Of a DNA stretch of 51,319 nt, positions 43,298 to 51,319 are shown one piece after another. Both the position numbers and the translations under genes were made by a program. The DNA is from CAYHBO01 sp964354855. GTDB taxonomy: Bacteria > Babelota > Babeliae > Babelales > RVW-14. The notes under the pieces were generated by a model. That model did not search any database. It had not been told where the DNA came from and worked only from the letters and a program-made list of their open reading frames with translations. The DNA lies in assembly GCA_964354855.1 (NCBI GenBank), contig CAYHBO010000006.1, positions 1 through 51,319 on the forward strand, read 5' to 3'. Numbering within the stretch: position 1 is the first letter of the stretch; the number at the start of each line of letters is the position of its first letter.

Positions 43298-45370
43298 TTA
43301 ACTTTTACTTGTATTTGCACTTGTAAGTGCTTCTTGAACGTTCTTAGGAACTTCTCTATAAACTTCAAACTCCATAGAGTAACTCGCACGTCCCTTAGTC
43401 ATAGAACGTAATGTCGTTGAGTAGCCAAACATTTCACCCAATGGAACTTCCGCTGCAATAGCATGCGTACCTTTTCTTTCAGTCATTCCAAGAATTCGAC
43501 CACGACGAGAGTTAATATCTCCCATAACATCTCCCATATTTTCTTCTGGTGTTGTTACTTCAACCTTCATAATCGGCTCTAATAAAACAGGCGATGCTTT
43601 TCTACAGCCATCTTTAAAGGCCATAGACGCAGCTATTTTAAATGCCATTTCTGAAGAGTCAACATCATGATATGTTCCGTCAAATACCGCAACTTCAATA
43701 TCAACTACCGGATATCCTCCAAGAACTCCAGCACTCAAAGCTTCTCTAATCCCTTTTTCAATCCCAGGAATATATTCATGAGGAATAGAACCGCCTTTGA
43801 TTTCATTCTTAAACTCAAACCCTGCGCCTCGTTCACGCGGAGCCAATTTTAAAAACACATGCCCATATTGCCCACGACCACCTGATTGACGAATAAATTT
43901 ACCTTCAGCTTCAACCGGTTTTTGAATCGTTTCTTTATAAGCAACTTCAGCTTTACCAACATTCGCGGCAACTTTATGTTCTCGCAACAAACGATCAACA
44001 ATAATTTCTAAATGAAGCTCACCCATTCCTGAAATAACTGTTTGGCTTGTTTCTTCGTTAAAAGTAAACCTAAACGATGGATCTTCTTGCATTAACTTAC
44101 GTAATCCTAACGTCATTTTTTCATAATCGCCTTTCCCTTTTGGTTCAATGGCAATATGAATAACCGCTTCAGGAGCGTTAATACTTTCAAGCAATATTTG
44201 ATGTTTTTCATCAGCCAGCGTATCACCAGTGATAACATCTTTAACTCCAACTACAGCAACAATGTCGCCAGCAGAAGCTGATTTTATTTCTTCACGTTTA
44301 TTCGCATGAATTTTAAGCAAACGACTAATACGTTCTTTTGTTCCCTTGCCAACATTTGCAACATAGGACCCAGCTTCAATAGTACCAGAATAAATTCTAG
44401 TAAATACTAATGAGCCAACAAACGGATCTATCATCACTTTAAAAGCCAACGCAGCAAACGGTTCTTTGCTCGAAGCGTGGCGAAGTTCTTCTTGGTTAGT
44501 ATCAGGATTAATACCAGTAACCGGTGGTACTTCAAGCGGTGACGGAAGATAATCAATAACCGCATCAAGTAAGAGTTGCACCCCTTTGTTTTTAAAAGCA
44601 GCACCACAAAATACCGGCGTTACACCTTGCGTCAAGACTCCCGCTCTCAGCGCTGATTTAATTTCTTCAATAGAACAAGGCTTCCCATCCAAATATTTCT
44701 CAGCCAACGCATCGTTGAAATCACAAGCTCGCTCAACAATAGCTGTATACATTTTAGCGACTTGATCTTTATACTCAGCAGGAACTTCATGCCAAGTAAC
44801 TACACCTACCTCATCAGAAGTCGCCATACGATTTGTCAGCACATCGATAATGCCATTAAAATCTTCTGAGTGACCTATAGGAATCTGCATTGGTAAAGGA
44901 GTTGCATGTAGTTTTTCGTCAAGCTCTTTCACAACGGTGAAAAAATCAGCACCGATACGATCGAGTTTATTAACAAACGCAATACGCGGAACTTCATGTT
45001 TATCAGATTGACGCCATACCGTCTCAGATTGAGGCTGTACACCACCAACACCACAAAAAACCGCAACTGCACCATCAAGAACGCGTAATGAACGCTCAAC
45101 TTCGATAGTAAAATCAACGTGTCCAGGGGTATCAATCAAGTTGATTTGGTGATCTTGCCAGAAACAAGTAGTCGCAGCTGAGGTAATAGTAATACCACGC
45201 TCACGCTCTTGCTCCATCCAATCCATTGTAGCGGCGCCTTCATGGACCTCACCAATTTTATGAGAAACACCGGTATAGAATAAAATTCTTTCACTAACCG
45301 TCGTTTTCCCTGCATCAATGTGAGCCATGATGCCAATATTTCTATATTTACTTAATCTTTTATCACTCAT
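43298..45370 (-). CDS. fusA: Elongation factor G
   Basis: A 690-residue translocase GTPase. G1 AHIDAGKTT, G2 RGITITSAATT, G3 DTPGHVDF and G4 NKLDRIGA are present; the domain IV block RQSGGRGQYGHVFLKLAPRE follows. Length is normal. It lies between rpsG (12-bp gap) and tuf. Confidence 0.98.
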   Translation of the reverse strand: MSDKRLSKYRNIGIMAHIDAGKTTVSERILFYTGVSHKIGEVHEGAATMDWMEQERERGITITSAATTCFWQDHQINLIDTPGHVDFTIEVERSLRVLDGAVAVFCGVGGVQPQSETVWRQSDKHEVPRIAFVNKLDRIGADFFTVVKELDEKLHATPLPMQIPIGHSEDFNGIIDVLTNRMATSDEVGVVTWHEVPAEYKDQVAKMYTAIVERACDFNDALAEKYLDGKPCSIEEIKSALRAGVLTQGVTPVFCGAAFKNKGVQLLLDAVIDYLPSPLEVPPVTGINPDTNQEELRHASSKEPFAALAFKVMIDPFVGSLVFTRIYSGTIEAGSYVANVGKGTKERISRLLKIHANKREEIKSASAGDIVAVVGVKDVITGDTLADEKHQILLESINAPEAVIHIAIEPKGKGDYEKMTLGLRKLMQEDPSFRFTFNEETSQTVISGMGELHLEIIVDRLLREHKVAANVGKAEVAYKETIQKPVEAEGKFIRQSGGRGQYGHVFLKLAPRERGAGFEFKNEIKGGSIPHEYIPGIEKGIREALSAGVLGGYPVVDIEVAVFDGTYHDVDSSEMAFKIAASMAFKDGCRKASPVLLEPIMKVEVTTPEENMGDVMGDINSRRGRILGMTERKGTHAIAAEVPLGEMFGYSTTLRSMTKGRASYSMEFEVYREVPKNVQEALTSANTSKS

Positions 45371-45382
45371 CTATTATCCCAA

Positions 45383-45865
45383 CTACCAAGCATAATGAGA
45401 GAAGGCTCTGTTAGCCTCTGCCATTCTATGCACATCAGCTTTCTTCTTAACAGCTCCACCTTGCCCTTTAGAAGCATCCAATAATTCTGCAGCAAGACGC
45501 TCACCCATTGTCTTATCAGAACGAGCAGCCGCAGAAGAAATAAGCCAGCGCAAAGCAAGCGCTAATGAACGATTTGATCTTACTTCTGTAGGTATTTGAT
45601 AAACACCACCACCAACACGTCTTGATTTTACTTCAACAAATGGCTTCACTTGCTCTATAGCTTTTTCAAAAAGAGCAAACCCACGCTTGTCATCAGTACT
45701 AGATTTCTTAATCATCGAATCAAAAGCATCATAAACAATGGTTCGTGCAATATTTTTTTTGCCACGTTCCATAACAATGTTAATAAACTTTTGAACCAAA
45801 TGAGACTTAAATCTTGGATCAACACCAATATCGCGAATAAATCCAACAGATTTTCTTCTAGGCAT
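45383..45865 (-). CDS. rpsG: 30S ribosomal protein S7
   Basis: A 160-residue assembly initiator of the 30S head. PRRKSVGFIRDIGVDPRFKS, RRVGGGVYQIPTEVRSNRSL and KKKADVHRMAEANRAFSHY are diagnostic. It lies 2 bp after rpsL. Confidence 0.98.
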   Translation of the reverse strand: MPRRKSVGFIRDIGVDPRFKSHLVQKFINIVMERGKKNIARTIVYDAFDSMIKKSSTDDKRGFALFEKAIEQVKPFVEVKSRRVGGGVYQIPTEVRSNRSLALALRWLISSAAARSDKTMGERLAAELLDASKGQGGAVKKKADVHRMAEANRAFSHYAW

Positions 45866-45867
45866 AA

Positions 45868-46272
45868 TTATTTACCCTTCTTCTTAGCAACAACTGCGTC
45901 GCTCTTTTTGCGCTTAGAACCATACAAAGAACGACTTTGAGTTCTCGCCGCTACACCCGCAGAATCCAACGCTCCACGAACAATGTGATATCGAACACCG
46001 GGTAAATCCTTTACCCTTCCACCACGTACTAAAACAACTGAGTGCTCCTGCAAGTTATGCCCCTCACCACCAATGTACGCGGTAACTTCTTTTCCTGTTG
46101 TTAGTTTCACACGAGCCACTTTTCTCAATGCTGAGTTTGGTTTTTTAGGTGTTTGAGTATAAACACGAACACAAACGCCTCTTCTTTGAGGACAATCATC
46201 AAGCGCTGGGGCTTTCGTTCTAGTCTTAACTTGTTGACGTCTTGAACGTACAAGCTGATTAATCGTTGGCAT
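45868..46272 (-). CDS. rpsL: 30S ribosomal protein S12
   Basis: A 134-residue decoding-centre protein and first gene of the whole cluster. PTINQLVRSRR, PQRRGVCVRVYT, PKKPNSALRKVARV and VKDLPGVRYHIVRG are diagnostic. Both Lys positions usually changed in streptomycin resistance are wild type. A leader of up to about 180 nt precedes it. Confidence 0.98.
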   Translation of the reverse strand: MPTINQLVRSRRQQVKTRTKAPALDDCPQRRGVCVRVYTQTPKKPNSALRKVARVKLTTGKEVTAYIGGEGHNLQEHSVVLVRGGRVKDLPGVRYHIVRGALDSAGVAARTQSRSLYGSKRKKSDAVVAKKKGK

Positions 46273-46738
46273 AACTGCATACCTTAATATTACGAACCTT
46301 GTTAAACAATACTTTTAAACGCATCCTACCTTCTCTTCTCCAGTTTCCAAATAAAAATAGCTGCAAGTAAAAAACCATGGCCTTCCTGCAATAATTACCA
46401 CCTGCAAGTTTTTTAAAAAGCAACATTTTAGGACTTTTACGAAGGTTACATTTCAACAATTTTATATTTTTTTTCTCTTTTTTCAAGTATTATTCTCAAC
46501 TTCCGACTTAAGCGTAGGCAAAAAAAATAATTCACCTGTTCTACAATAGAAAATTATGCCACAATACCCCACTTTCGAAACTTGTTAATATAATTCAGAC
46601 ACAGAATAATTATTATTGTTTTTTAACAAAATTTGTCATAATGTGTGCATTCTTGATTTCACGCAAGAAAAAAGACTACGTTCAGCATAGTAAAAATAAC
46701 CATTTAATATTAATTTTTAAGGGACCAAGGAACCAATA
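46273..46738. other. 466-bp divergent intergenic region between rpsL and rseP
   Basis: No convincing gene is seen. The rpsL-proximal half would be the leader of the ribosomal transcript and contains ACTTGCAG twice (minus strand, complement at 46361-46368 and 46402-46409) plus a third TGCAGG at 46385-46390. The rseP-proximal half is very A/T-rich, with CATAAT at 46637-46642 as a weak -10 candidate for rseP. A strong AAGGA (46727-46731) precedes rseP. Confidence 0.6.
46459..46486 (-). promoter_or_regulatory. Candidate promoter for the ribosomal cluster
   Basis: Minus strand TTGAAA (46481-46486) and TAAAAT (46459-46464) with 16 bp between. The transcript would carry a leader of about 180 nt before rpsL. 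The sequence is A/T-rich, so chance matches are likely and the assignment is tentative. Confidence 0.4.
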
Positions 46739-47899
46739 ATGATATTAACTAATTGCTTACTCTTTTTTAACGCAAATTTCTTGCCACTTTTCATGTCTAT
46801 CATTGGATTTGGCTTTCTAATCATCATTCATGAACTTGGTCACTTTATTTTTTGCAAATTATTCGGCGTTCATACACCAACATTTTCCATCGGTTTTGGA
46901 CCTAAACTAATTGAAAGAAAAATTGGTAGAACTCATTTTAGACTTTCAGCAATCCCTTTTGGCGGCTATGTAGAAATGGCTGGAAACGCTGAAATCGGCC
47001 AAGGAGAACAAATATTTGCACAAGCAACAGGTGATGATTCATTTGCCAGCAAAGCTTATTGGCAAAAATTTCTTATCATGTGCGGCGGCATCATTTTTAA
47101 TCTTCTCTCAGCATATATCATTTTTTGTGCCCTATTTCTCATCGGCGACTCATCTAAAATTACTATTGTGAATATTACAAAAGGCTCTGCCGCAGAAAAA
47201 GCAGGTTTACAAGCAGGGGACCAACTCTTACGCATCAATGATCTATCGCTAATTCCTCAAAAGAATGAAGTTTTCCAAGCAAAATATAATCAGCTTTTTG
47301 ATATCATCGCCAAAAACGCCCATAAAGATATTGATCTTGAAGTCCAAAGAAATAATAAAACATTAACCATCCCTGTCTCCCTTGGAATTCGGGAAAAAGA
47401 TGGTGTTACCATAGGAAGCCTTGGTGCTGGATTCAGCCCGTCTCCTATACAAAAACTACCGTTCAAAGAAGCTATCGTTGAAGGGATACACTATACAAAT
47501 AATCTTGTTTGCGCCATTGCTAACGGCCTCAAAAACATGTTTACTCAAAAAAGTTTGGACGGTGCCGGCGGACCACTTGCAATCGTCTCTATGGGCTTCA
47601 AAACAGCACAAACCGGCCTTATTCATCTCTTTATTTTCCTCGCCATGATGAGCGTTAATCTTGCCCTCTTCAATTTACTCCCTCTTGGTATTGTTGATGG
47701 CGGCCAACTTCTTTTTGTAACAATCGAAGCCATCATTCGACGCCCAACCCCTGATTGGCTAAAAATGGGGATCAACCTCATTTCATTGGTACTCTTTGCA
47801 GCCCTCTTTCTTTACCTCACCTATAAAGATGTGATGAACCTTTTTGGCAAACCGCTAAAAATGTTATTTCATAAAGCAGTTGGCCTTTTTGGTTTTTAA
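46739..47899 (+). CDS. rseP: Site-2 intramembrane zinc metalloprotease, RseP/RasP family (M50B)
   Basis: A 386-residue inner-membrane protease that cuts single-span proteins such as anti-sigma factors and remnant signal peptides. The zinc-binding HELGH is at residues 31-35 in the first helix. A PDZ domain (KGSAAEKAGLQAGDQLLRIN, about 145-165) follows, and the third zinc ligand Asp320 is in LLPLGIVDGGQLLF. AAGGA lies 7 bp before the ATG. There is one visible PDZ; E. coli RseP has two. No anti-sigma factor gene is nearby. Confidence 0.95.
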   Translation: MILTNCLLFFNANFLPLFMSIIGFGFLIIIHELGHFIFCKLFGVHTPTFSIGFGPKLIERKIGRTHFRLSAIPFGGYVEMAGNAEIGQGEQIFAQATGDDSFASKAYWQKFLIMCGGIIFNLLSAYIIFCALFLIGDSSKITIVNITKGSAAEKAGLQAGDQLLRINDLSLIPQKNEVFQAKYNQLFDIIAKNAHKDIDLEVQRNNKTLTIPVSLGIREKDGVTIGSLGAGFSPSPIQKLPFKEAIVEGIHYTNNLVCAIANGLKNMFTQKSLDGAGGPLAIVSMGFKTAQTGLIHLFIFLAMMSVNLALFNLLPLGIVDGGQLLFVTIEAIIRRPTPDWLKMGINLISLVLFAALFLYLTYKDVMNLFGKPLKMLFHKAVGLFGF

Positions 47900-47916
47900 C
47901 CTGCTATAAAATTTCT

Positions 47917-47962
47917 TAAGAAAAATGGCCAGGAAGATACATACTCCTGGCCATTTTTCTTA
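47917..47962. terminator. Bidirectional terminator between rseP and lpxC
   Basis: A perfect 18-bp stem (47917-47934 with 47945-47962, core AAAAATGGCCAGGA) and a 10-nt loop. The A-run on one side and T-run on the other allow it to end both the plus-strand rseP and the minus-strand lpxC transcripts. Confidence 0.92.
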
Positions 47963-47975
47963 GCAGATATATTTC

Positions 47976-48848
47976 TTATACTATAAAATCCCAAAGTTCC
48001 GGATTTTTTATGAAATGTTCAATCACACGTCGATTAAAACTATGACCCGTTTTATGTGCCTGCACTGAACCAATCAATTTATTGCCAAGTAGCGCAAGAT
48101 CCCCAATCAAATCAAGAACCTTATGCCGCACAAACTCATCATCAAACCGTAACTCATTCAAAAAACCTTCTGGTCCCATCACCACACTATTTCCCAATGA
48201 TGAACCCAGTGCAAGACGGTGCTGACGCAGCATAGGAAGTTGATCAAGAAATCCAAAAGTTCTTGCAGGAGAAATCTCTCTTACAAAAAAATCTTTTGTT
48301 ATTAAACCGGAAAATTTTTGCTCACCAAGCAACGCGTGCTCAAATGCAGCCGTATAGTCTAAGTGTAACGCATAAGTATCACCATCGCCATTTTTGTGCG
48401 GGAAAAGTTTTATAAAACGACCACCTGAATCTTCAATGATTATTTCAAACCTTGGGGTAATAAATTTCTTCAAGGCATCTTGCTCAACAATCACACCTTC
48501 TTCACATAACGCTTGTATAAATGGATACGCTGATCCATCAAGTATGGGAATTTCCGTCATAGGTCCATCAACTTGAATAGTAACATTATCAATATCAAGC
48601 GACCATAACGCAGCCATCAGATGTTCAATGGTACTAATGGCCCAATTATTTTGCCGAACCACCGTAGCATGCGGAGCAACTTCAGGAATCACTGAACCAA
48701 TTTTCATAACATCACTAGGAATATGCTTATTCACAAAAACAATCCCCGTATTTATAGCTGCTGGAAAAAGCTCTATCGTCGATAAAACGCCATTGTGAAC
48801 CCCTATTCCAGAAAATTTAACCATGTTTTTAATAGAATGTTGATTCAT
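47976..48848 (-). CDS. lpxC: UDP-3-O-acyl-N-acetylglucosamine deacetylase
   Basis: A 290-residue zinc enzyme for the committed step of lipid A synthesis. Zinc ligands are His76 in STIEHLMAAL, His242 and Asp246 in RHKVLDLIGD; His269 in AHKTGHSFN is the catalytic His (with the family's AHKxGH block). Start ATG 48848 has GGTGA 5 bp upstream; ATG 48860 has none. Length is slightly below E. coli (305). It follows rplM after a terminator, so it probably has its own promoter. Confidence 0.96.
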   Translation of the reverse strand: MNQHSIKNMVKFSGIGVHNGVLSTIELFPAAINTGIVFVNKHIPSDVMKIGSVIPEVAPHATVVRQNNWAISTIEHLMAALWSLDIDNVTIQVDGPMTEIPILDGSAYPFIQALCEEGVIVEQDALKKFITPRFEIIIEDSGGRFIKLFPHKNGDGDTYALHLDYTAAFEHALLGEQKFSGLITKDFFVREISPARTFGFLDQLPMLRQHRLALGSSLGNSVVMGPEGFLNELRFDDEFVRHKVLDLIGDLALLGNKLIGSVQAHKTGHSFNRRVIEHFIKNPELWDFIV

Positions 48849-48870
48849 AATGTTCACCATAATTCATGAG

Positions 48871-48905
48871 TACAAAAAAAAAGAGCAGGAAAAAACCTGC
48901 TCTTT
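48871..48905 (-). terminator. Rho-independent terminator after rplM
   Basis: Minus strand AAAGAGCAGG (48896-48905) pairs with CCTGCTCTTT (48880-48889) around six T, then a run of T. It begins 24 bp past the rplM stop and 22 bp before lpxC. Confidence 0.9.
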
Positions 48906-48929
48906 ATATAATCTTAATACGCAAAAATA

Positions 48930-49352
48930 CTAAGAAACTTGCGCCTGATGAGGATGTTCACCACCAACATAAAGCTTAAGCTTTTTAATAACTTGTCTAT
49001 TCAATTTGTTTTTAGGTAACATCCCACGAACCGCTAAATGAAGGATGCGGGTAGGATCTTTTTTGAAAACGATTTCAGCCGGAGTGTCTTTACGTCCACC
49101 ACGCCAACCTGAATAAGTTTCGTACAACTTACCCTTCCATTTGTTACCCGTTAATTGGATCTTCTCACAATTAATAATAACAACATAATCACCAGAATCG
49201 GTATGAGGAGTAAATTGGGCCTTATGCTTGCCACGTAATAACGTAGCAACTTCGGTTGCCAATCGACCTAAAACTTTACCTGAAGCATCTAAGACGTGCC
49301 ACTCTGGCTTCGCTTGCTCTTTGGTTAATACAAAACTTTTATTCATATCCAT
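48930..49352 (-). CDS. rplM: 50S ribosomal protein L13
   Basis: A 140-residue early-assembly protein. WHVLDASGKVLGRLATEVA, LRGKHKAQFTPHTDSGDYV and the C-terminal AVRGMLPKNKLNRQ are diagnostic. The start is ATG 49352 with AGGTG 8 bp upstream; the 29 extra residues of the open frame to 49439 are unlike L13. The usual partner rpsI (S9) does not follow; a terminator and lpxC do. Confidence 0.96.
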   Translation of the reverse strand: MDMNKSFVLTKEQAKPEWHVLDASGKVLGRLATEVATLLRGKHKAQFTPHTDSGDYVVIINCEKIQLTGNKWKGKLYETYSGWRGGRKDTPAEIVFKKDPTRILHLAVRGMLPKNKLNRQVIKKLKLYVGGEHPHQAQVS

Positions 49353-49494
49353 AAGTAAAACACCTATATTTGCGTAATTTTTTTTAGATGATTCGACAGA
49401 CTCAGCCTGAACGGTGACTGTTCTCCCAAATACAAACAACTCTGCCTGTCAATAAACAGCATGCCAATCATTCTAGTTAAAAAGTATCGAATGG

Positions 49495-51147
49495 TCAAAC
49501 AGAAGTCTCATCTTTTTTTTCTTTTTTCCCTAAAACTGCTCCCATAAACGCTTTAAACAAAGGATGGGGATGCAACGGAGAAGATAAAAATTCAGGATGA
49601 AACTGAGATCCAACCATAAAACTATGATCTTTTAGCTCAGCAATCTCTATCAGGTCTTTTGCCTTATACAAGCCTGAAAAGACAATACCCTTCTCCTCTA
49701 AGGCCTCTCGATAGGCATTATTAAATTCATAGCGATGCCGATGCCGCTCCAGAACCTCATCTTTCTGATACGCCTGATAAGCCTTAGAGCCTGGAACCAA
49801 AGAACAGGCATAAGAACCAAGTCGCATCGATGCCCCCTTCTGCTCAACCCCTTTCTGTTCTTCTAAAAGAACAATCACCGGGTTAGAGCTAGCTTTATCA
49901 AACTCAGTACTTTGTGCATCAGTAAGACCAAGGAGTGATCGAGCAAACTCAATAAGCATCACCTGTAAGCCCAAACAGAGCCCAAGATAAGGCACCTGGT
50001 GCTCCCGAGCCCACGCCACCGCAGCAATTTTCCCTTCAACCCCACGCGTATCAAAGCCACCAGGACAAACAATACCATCAATACCTGTTTTAATTTTATC
50101 CCACTCTTCTTCATATTTTGGTGATGTAGGAGTTTCTAAGACGTCAGCCTCAATCATCACAATCTCAACATGCACCAGATAAGCATAAGCTGCCGCCTTA
50201 ATTGCTTCAATCACACTGATGTAAGGATCATTACTCCCCATGTACTTTGCAATAACCCCAATTCTCACTATTTTTTTAGCCGCAGAAATTTTGTCTATAA
50301 GCCCTTGCCATACGGTTAAATCTGATTCTCGAGCCGGCAATCCAAAATATTCTTGTACTCGCTGTCCAAGTTGCTGATGATTTAGATCGATAAAAAGCTG
50401 ATAAATCGGTTTAAATGTACATACCTGAAAAATATATGACACATCAACCCCACACATTAACCCAACTTTTTCAAGCGCTTTTCGAGGAATAGCCTCTGAT
50501 AAACGTAAAAAAAGACCATCAGGAGCCAGCCCAGCCTCTTTAAGCATGTTAACACTGTGTTGAGTCGGCTTCGTCTTAAACTCCCGTGTCCATTCTAACA
50601 ATGGAACTAAACTCAAATGACCATGAAACAGCTGTCGATAAGGAAGCTCCATACGAAGCTGACGAATCGCTTCAAGAAATACTTTCCCCTCCATATCTCC
50701 AACCGTACCACCAATTTCCACCAAGACAAAATCAACATCATGATTCTTGGTGAATGCAAGAAGCCGGTTTTTGATAGCATCTACCACATGAGGAACCAAT
50801 TGAATGCACCGTCCAAGAAACGTCCCTTTACGCTCTCCATCAAGAATTTCTTGAAAAATTTGACCCGATGATACCGAAGAATCTCGCCCAAGCTGAACGC
50901 CAATCGTGCGCTCATAATGCCCCAAGTCCAGATCTGTCTCGGCACCATCAGCCGTGACAAAAACCTCGCCATGTTCAAGCGGCGACATCGTACCAGGGTC
51001 AACATTTAAATAAGGGTCCCACTTAACTACCGAAACCGAATAGCCACTATTTTTAAGCAAAACACCCAATGATGAAACCAAGACCCCTTTCCCAAGAGAA
51101 GAACACACCCCACCGGTAATAACAATAAATTTTGTATTATACTTCAT
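49495..51147 (-). CDS. pyrG: CTP synthase
   Basis: A 550-residue enzyme converting UTP, ATP and glutamine to CTP. The synthetase domain has GGVCSSLGKG near the N-terminus, KWDPYLNVDPGTMSP and KTKPTQHSV. The C-terminal class I glutaminase has nucleophile Cys in GLCLGLQ (about 392) and the His/Glu pair in GSQFHPEF. The start is ATG 51147 with GGAG 8 bp upstream; 45 further residues of open frame have no place in the family. Length matches E. coli (545). Confidence 0.97.
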   Translation of the reverse strand: MKYNTKFIVITGGVCSSLGKGVLVSSLGVLLKNSGYSVSVVKWDPYLNVDPGTMSPLEHGEVFVTADGAETDLDLGHYERTIGVQLGRDSSVSSGQIFQEILDGERKGTFLGRCIQLVPHVVDAIKNRLLAFTKNHDVDFVLVEIGGTVGDMEGKVFLEAIRQLRMELPYRQLFHGHLSLVPLLEWTREFKTKPTQHSVNMLKEAGLAPDGLFLRLSEAIPRKALEKVGLMCGVDVSYIFQVCTFKPIYQLFIDLNHQQLGQRVQEYFGLPARESDLTVWQGLIDKISAAKKIVRIGVIAKYMGSNDPYISVIEAIKAAAYAYLVHVEIVMIEADVLETPTSPKYEEEWDKIKTGIDGIVCPGGFDTRGVEGKIAAVAWAREHQVPYLGLCLGLQVMLIEFARSLLGLTDAQSTEFDKASSNPVIVLLEEQKGVEQKGASMRLGSYACSLVPGSKAYQAYQKDEVLERHRHRYEFNNAYREALEEKGIVFSGLYKAKDLIEIAELKDHSFMVGSQFHPEFLSSPLHPHPLFKAFMGAVLGKKEKKDETSV

Positions 51148-51195
51148 CGACAACTCCCCGACTTCTCTTCGCCTCACAACTTTTTTTATTCCTGC

Positions 51196-51225
51196 ATTAT
51201 AATAACCCATAGAACTAAACGTCAA
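51196..51225 (-). promoter_or_regulatory. Sigma-70-type promoter of pyrG
   Basis: Minus strand TTGACG (51220-51225) and a perfect TATAAT (51196-51201) with an 18-bp spacer. Transcription would start near 51189, giving a leader of about 42 nt. Confidence 0.75.
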
Positions 51226-51319
51226 TTTCGCACAGAAAATCACTAATACCAGAAAAACGCGATTATTCGACAAAATAACCAATATTTTTATAAATATTTT
51301 CGCATTGAATTATTATTAT

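Noticed and set aside
46259..46486. 75-codon open frame on the minus strand upstream of rpsL
   Set aside because: It begins with TTG at the candidate -35, overlaps the rpsL start, has no ribosome binding site, and reads as an arbitrary basic sequence of a leader region.
51148..51282. 45-residue N-terminal extension of pyrG
   Set aside because: It covers the near-consensus promoter, and CTP synthases begin at the MKYNTKFI position.
1..51319. CRISPR arrays, tRNA or rRNA genes, insertion sequences
   Set aside because: No regularly spaced direct repeats, no cloverleaf-like sequence and no transposase were seen; intergenic regions are mostly short.

Overview
This window is a low-GC bacterial chromosome segment from a Gram-negative, LPS-making organism with a compact, partly reduced genome. 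Kdo transferase (waaA), LpxC, an RseP-type site-2 protease and an outer-membrane beta-barrel with a C-terminal Phe show an outer membrane. The wide-taxon ATPase/nuclease fusion proteins, several large exported proteins of unknown family, a lactate dehydrogenase and a pared-down ribosomal cluster fit a host-associated lineage such as Candidatus Dependentiae (TM6, Babela-like). That assignment is inference from gene content, not from a marker search. The standard code with TGA stops is in use.

Layout. Bases 1-369 hold the possible tail of a gene and a striking 22-bp inverted repeat. Bases 391-5687 carry an AAA-ATPase/PD-(D/E)XK fusion protein, waaA, a ctpA-type protease and an ftsB-like division gene, with REP-like palindromes between them. 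Bases 5696-10690 form a plus-strand unit with a near-consensus promoter: lysS, a second and different AAA/PD-(D/E)XK protein, and recJ coupled to it by an ATGA overlap. Bases 10702-17186 form a minus-strand operon of four overlapping genes. All four encode proteins with signal peptides and no family I recognise; the largest carries a thymidylate-kinase-like P-loop. This is the best candidate for an undescribed system. Then come uvrA (with a short insertion region), an outer-membrane barrel, a 1419-residue beta-helix surface protein and L-lactate dehydrogenase, all on the minus strand.

From 46272 down to 27423 lies one contiguous str-S10-spc-alpha cluster of 33 genes on the minus strand, rpsL to rplQ. 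It includes rpmJ, which is only 38 codons, and ends in a clear terminator. It lacks rpmD (L30) and adk, and several genes overlap by 1 to 20 bp. A 466-bp divergent region separates it from rseP. The right end holds lpxC, rplM (without its usual partner rpsI) and pyrG with a near-consensus promoter.

Taken together the housekeeping genes cover translation, Sec export, envelope biogenesis, DNA repair and CTP synthesis. The non-housekeeping third of the window is dominated by exported proteins, several with lysine-rich segments. I saw no tRNA, rRNA, CRISPR array, insertion sequence or clear frameshifted gene.
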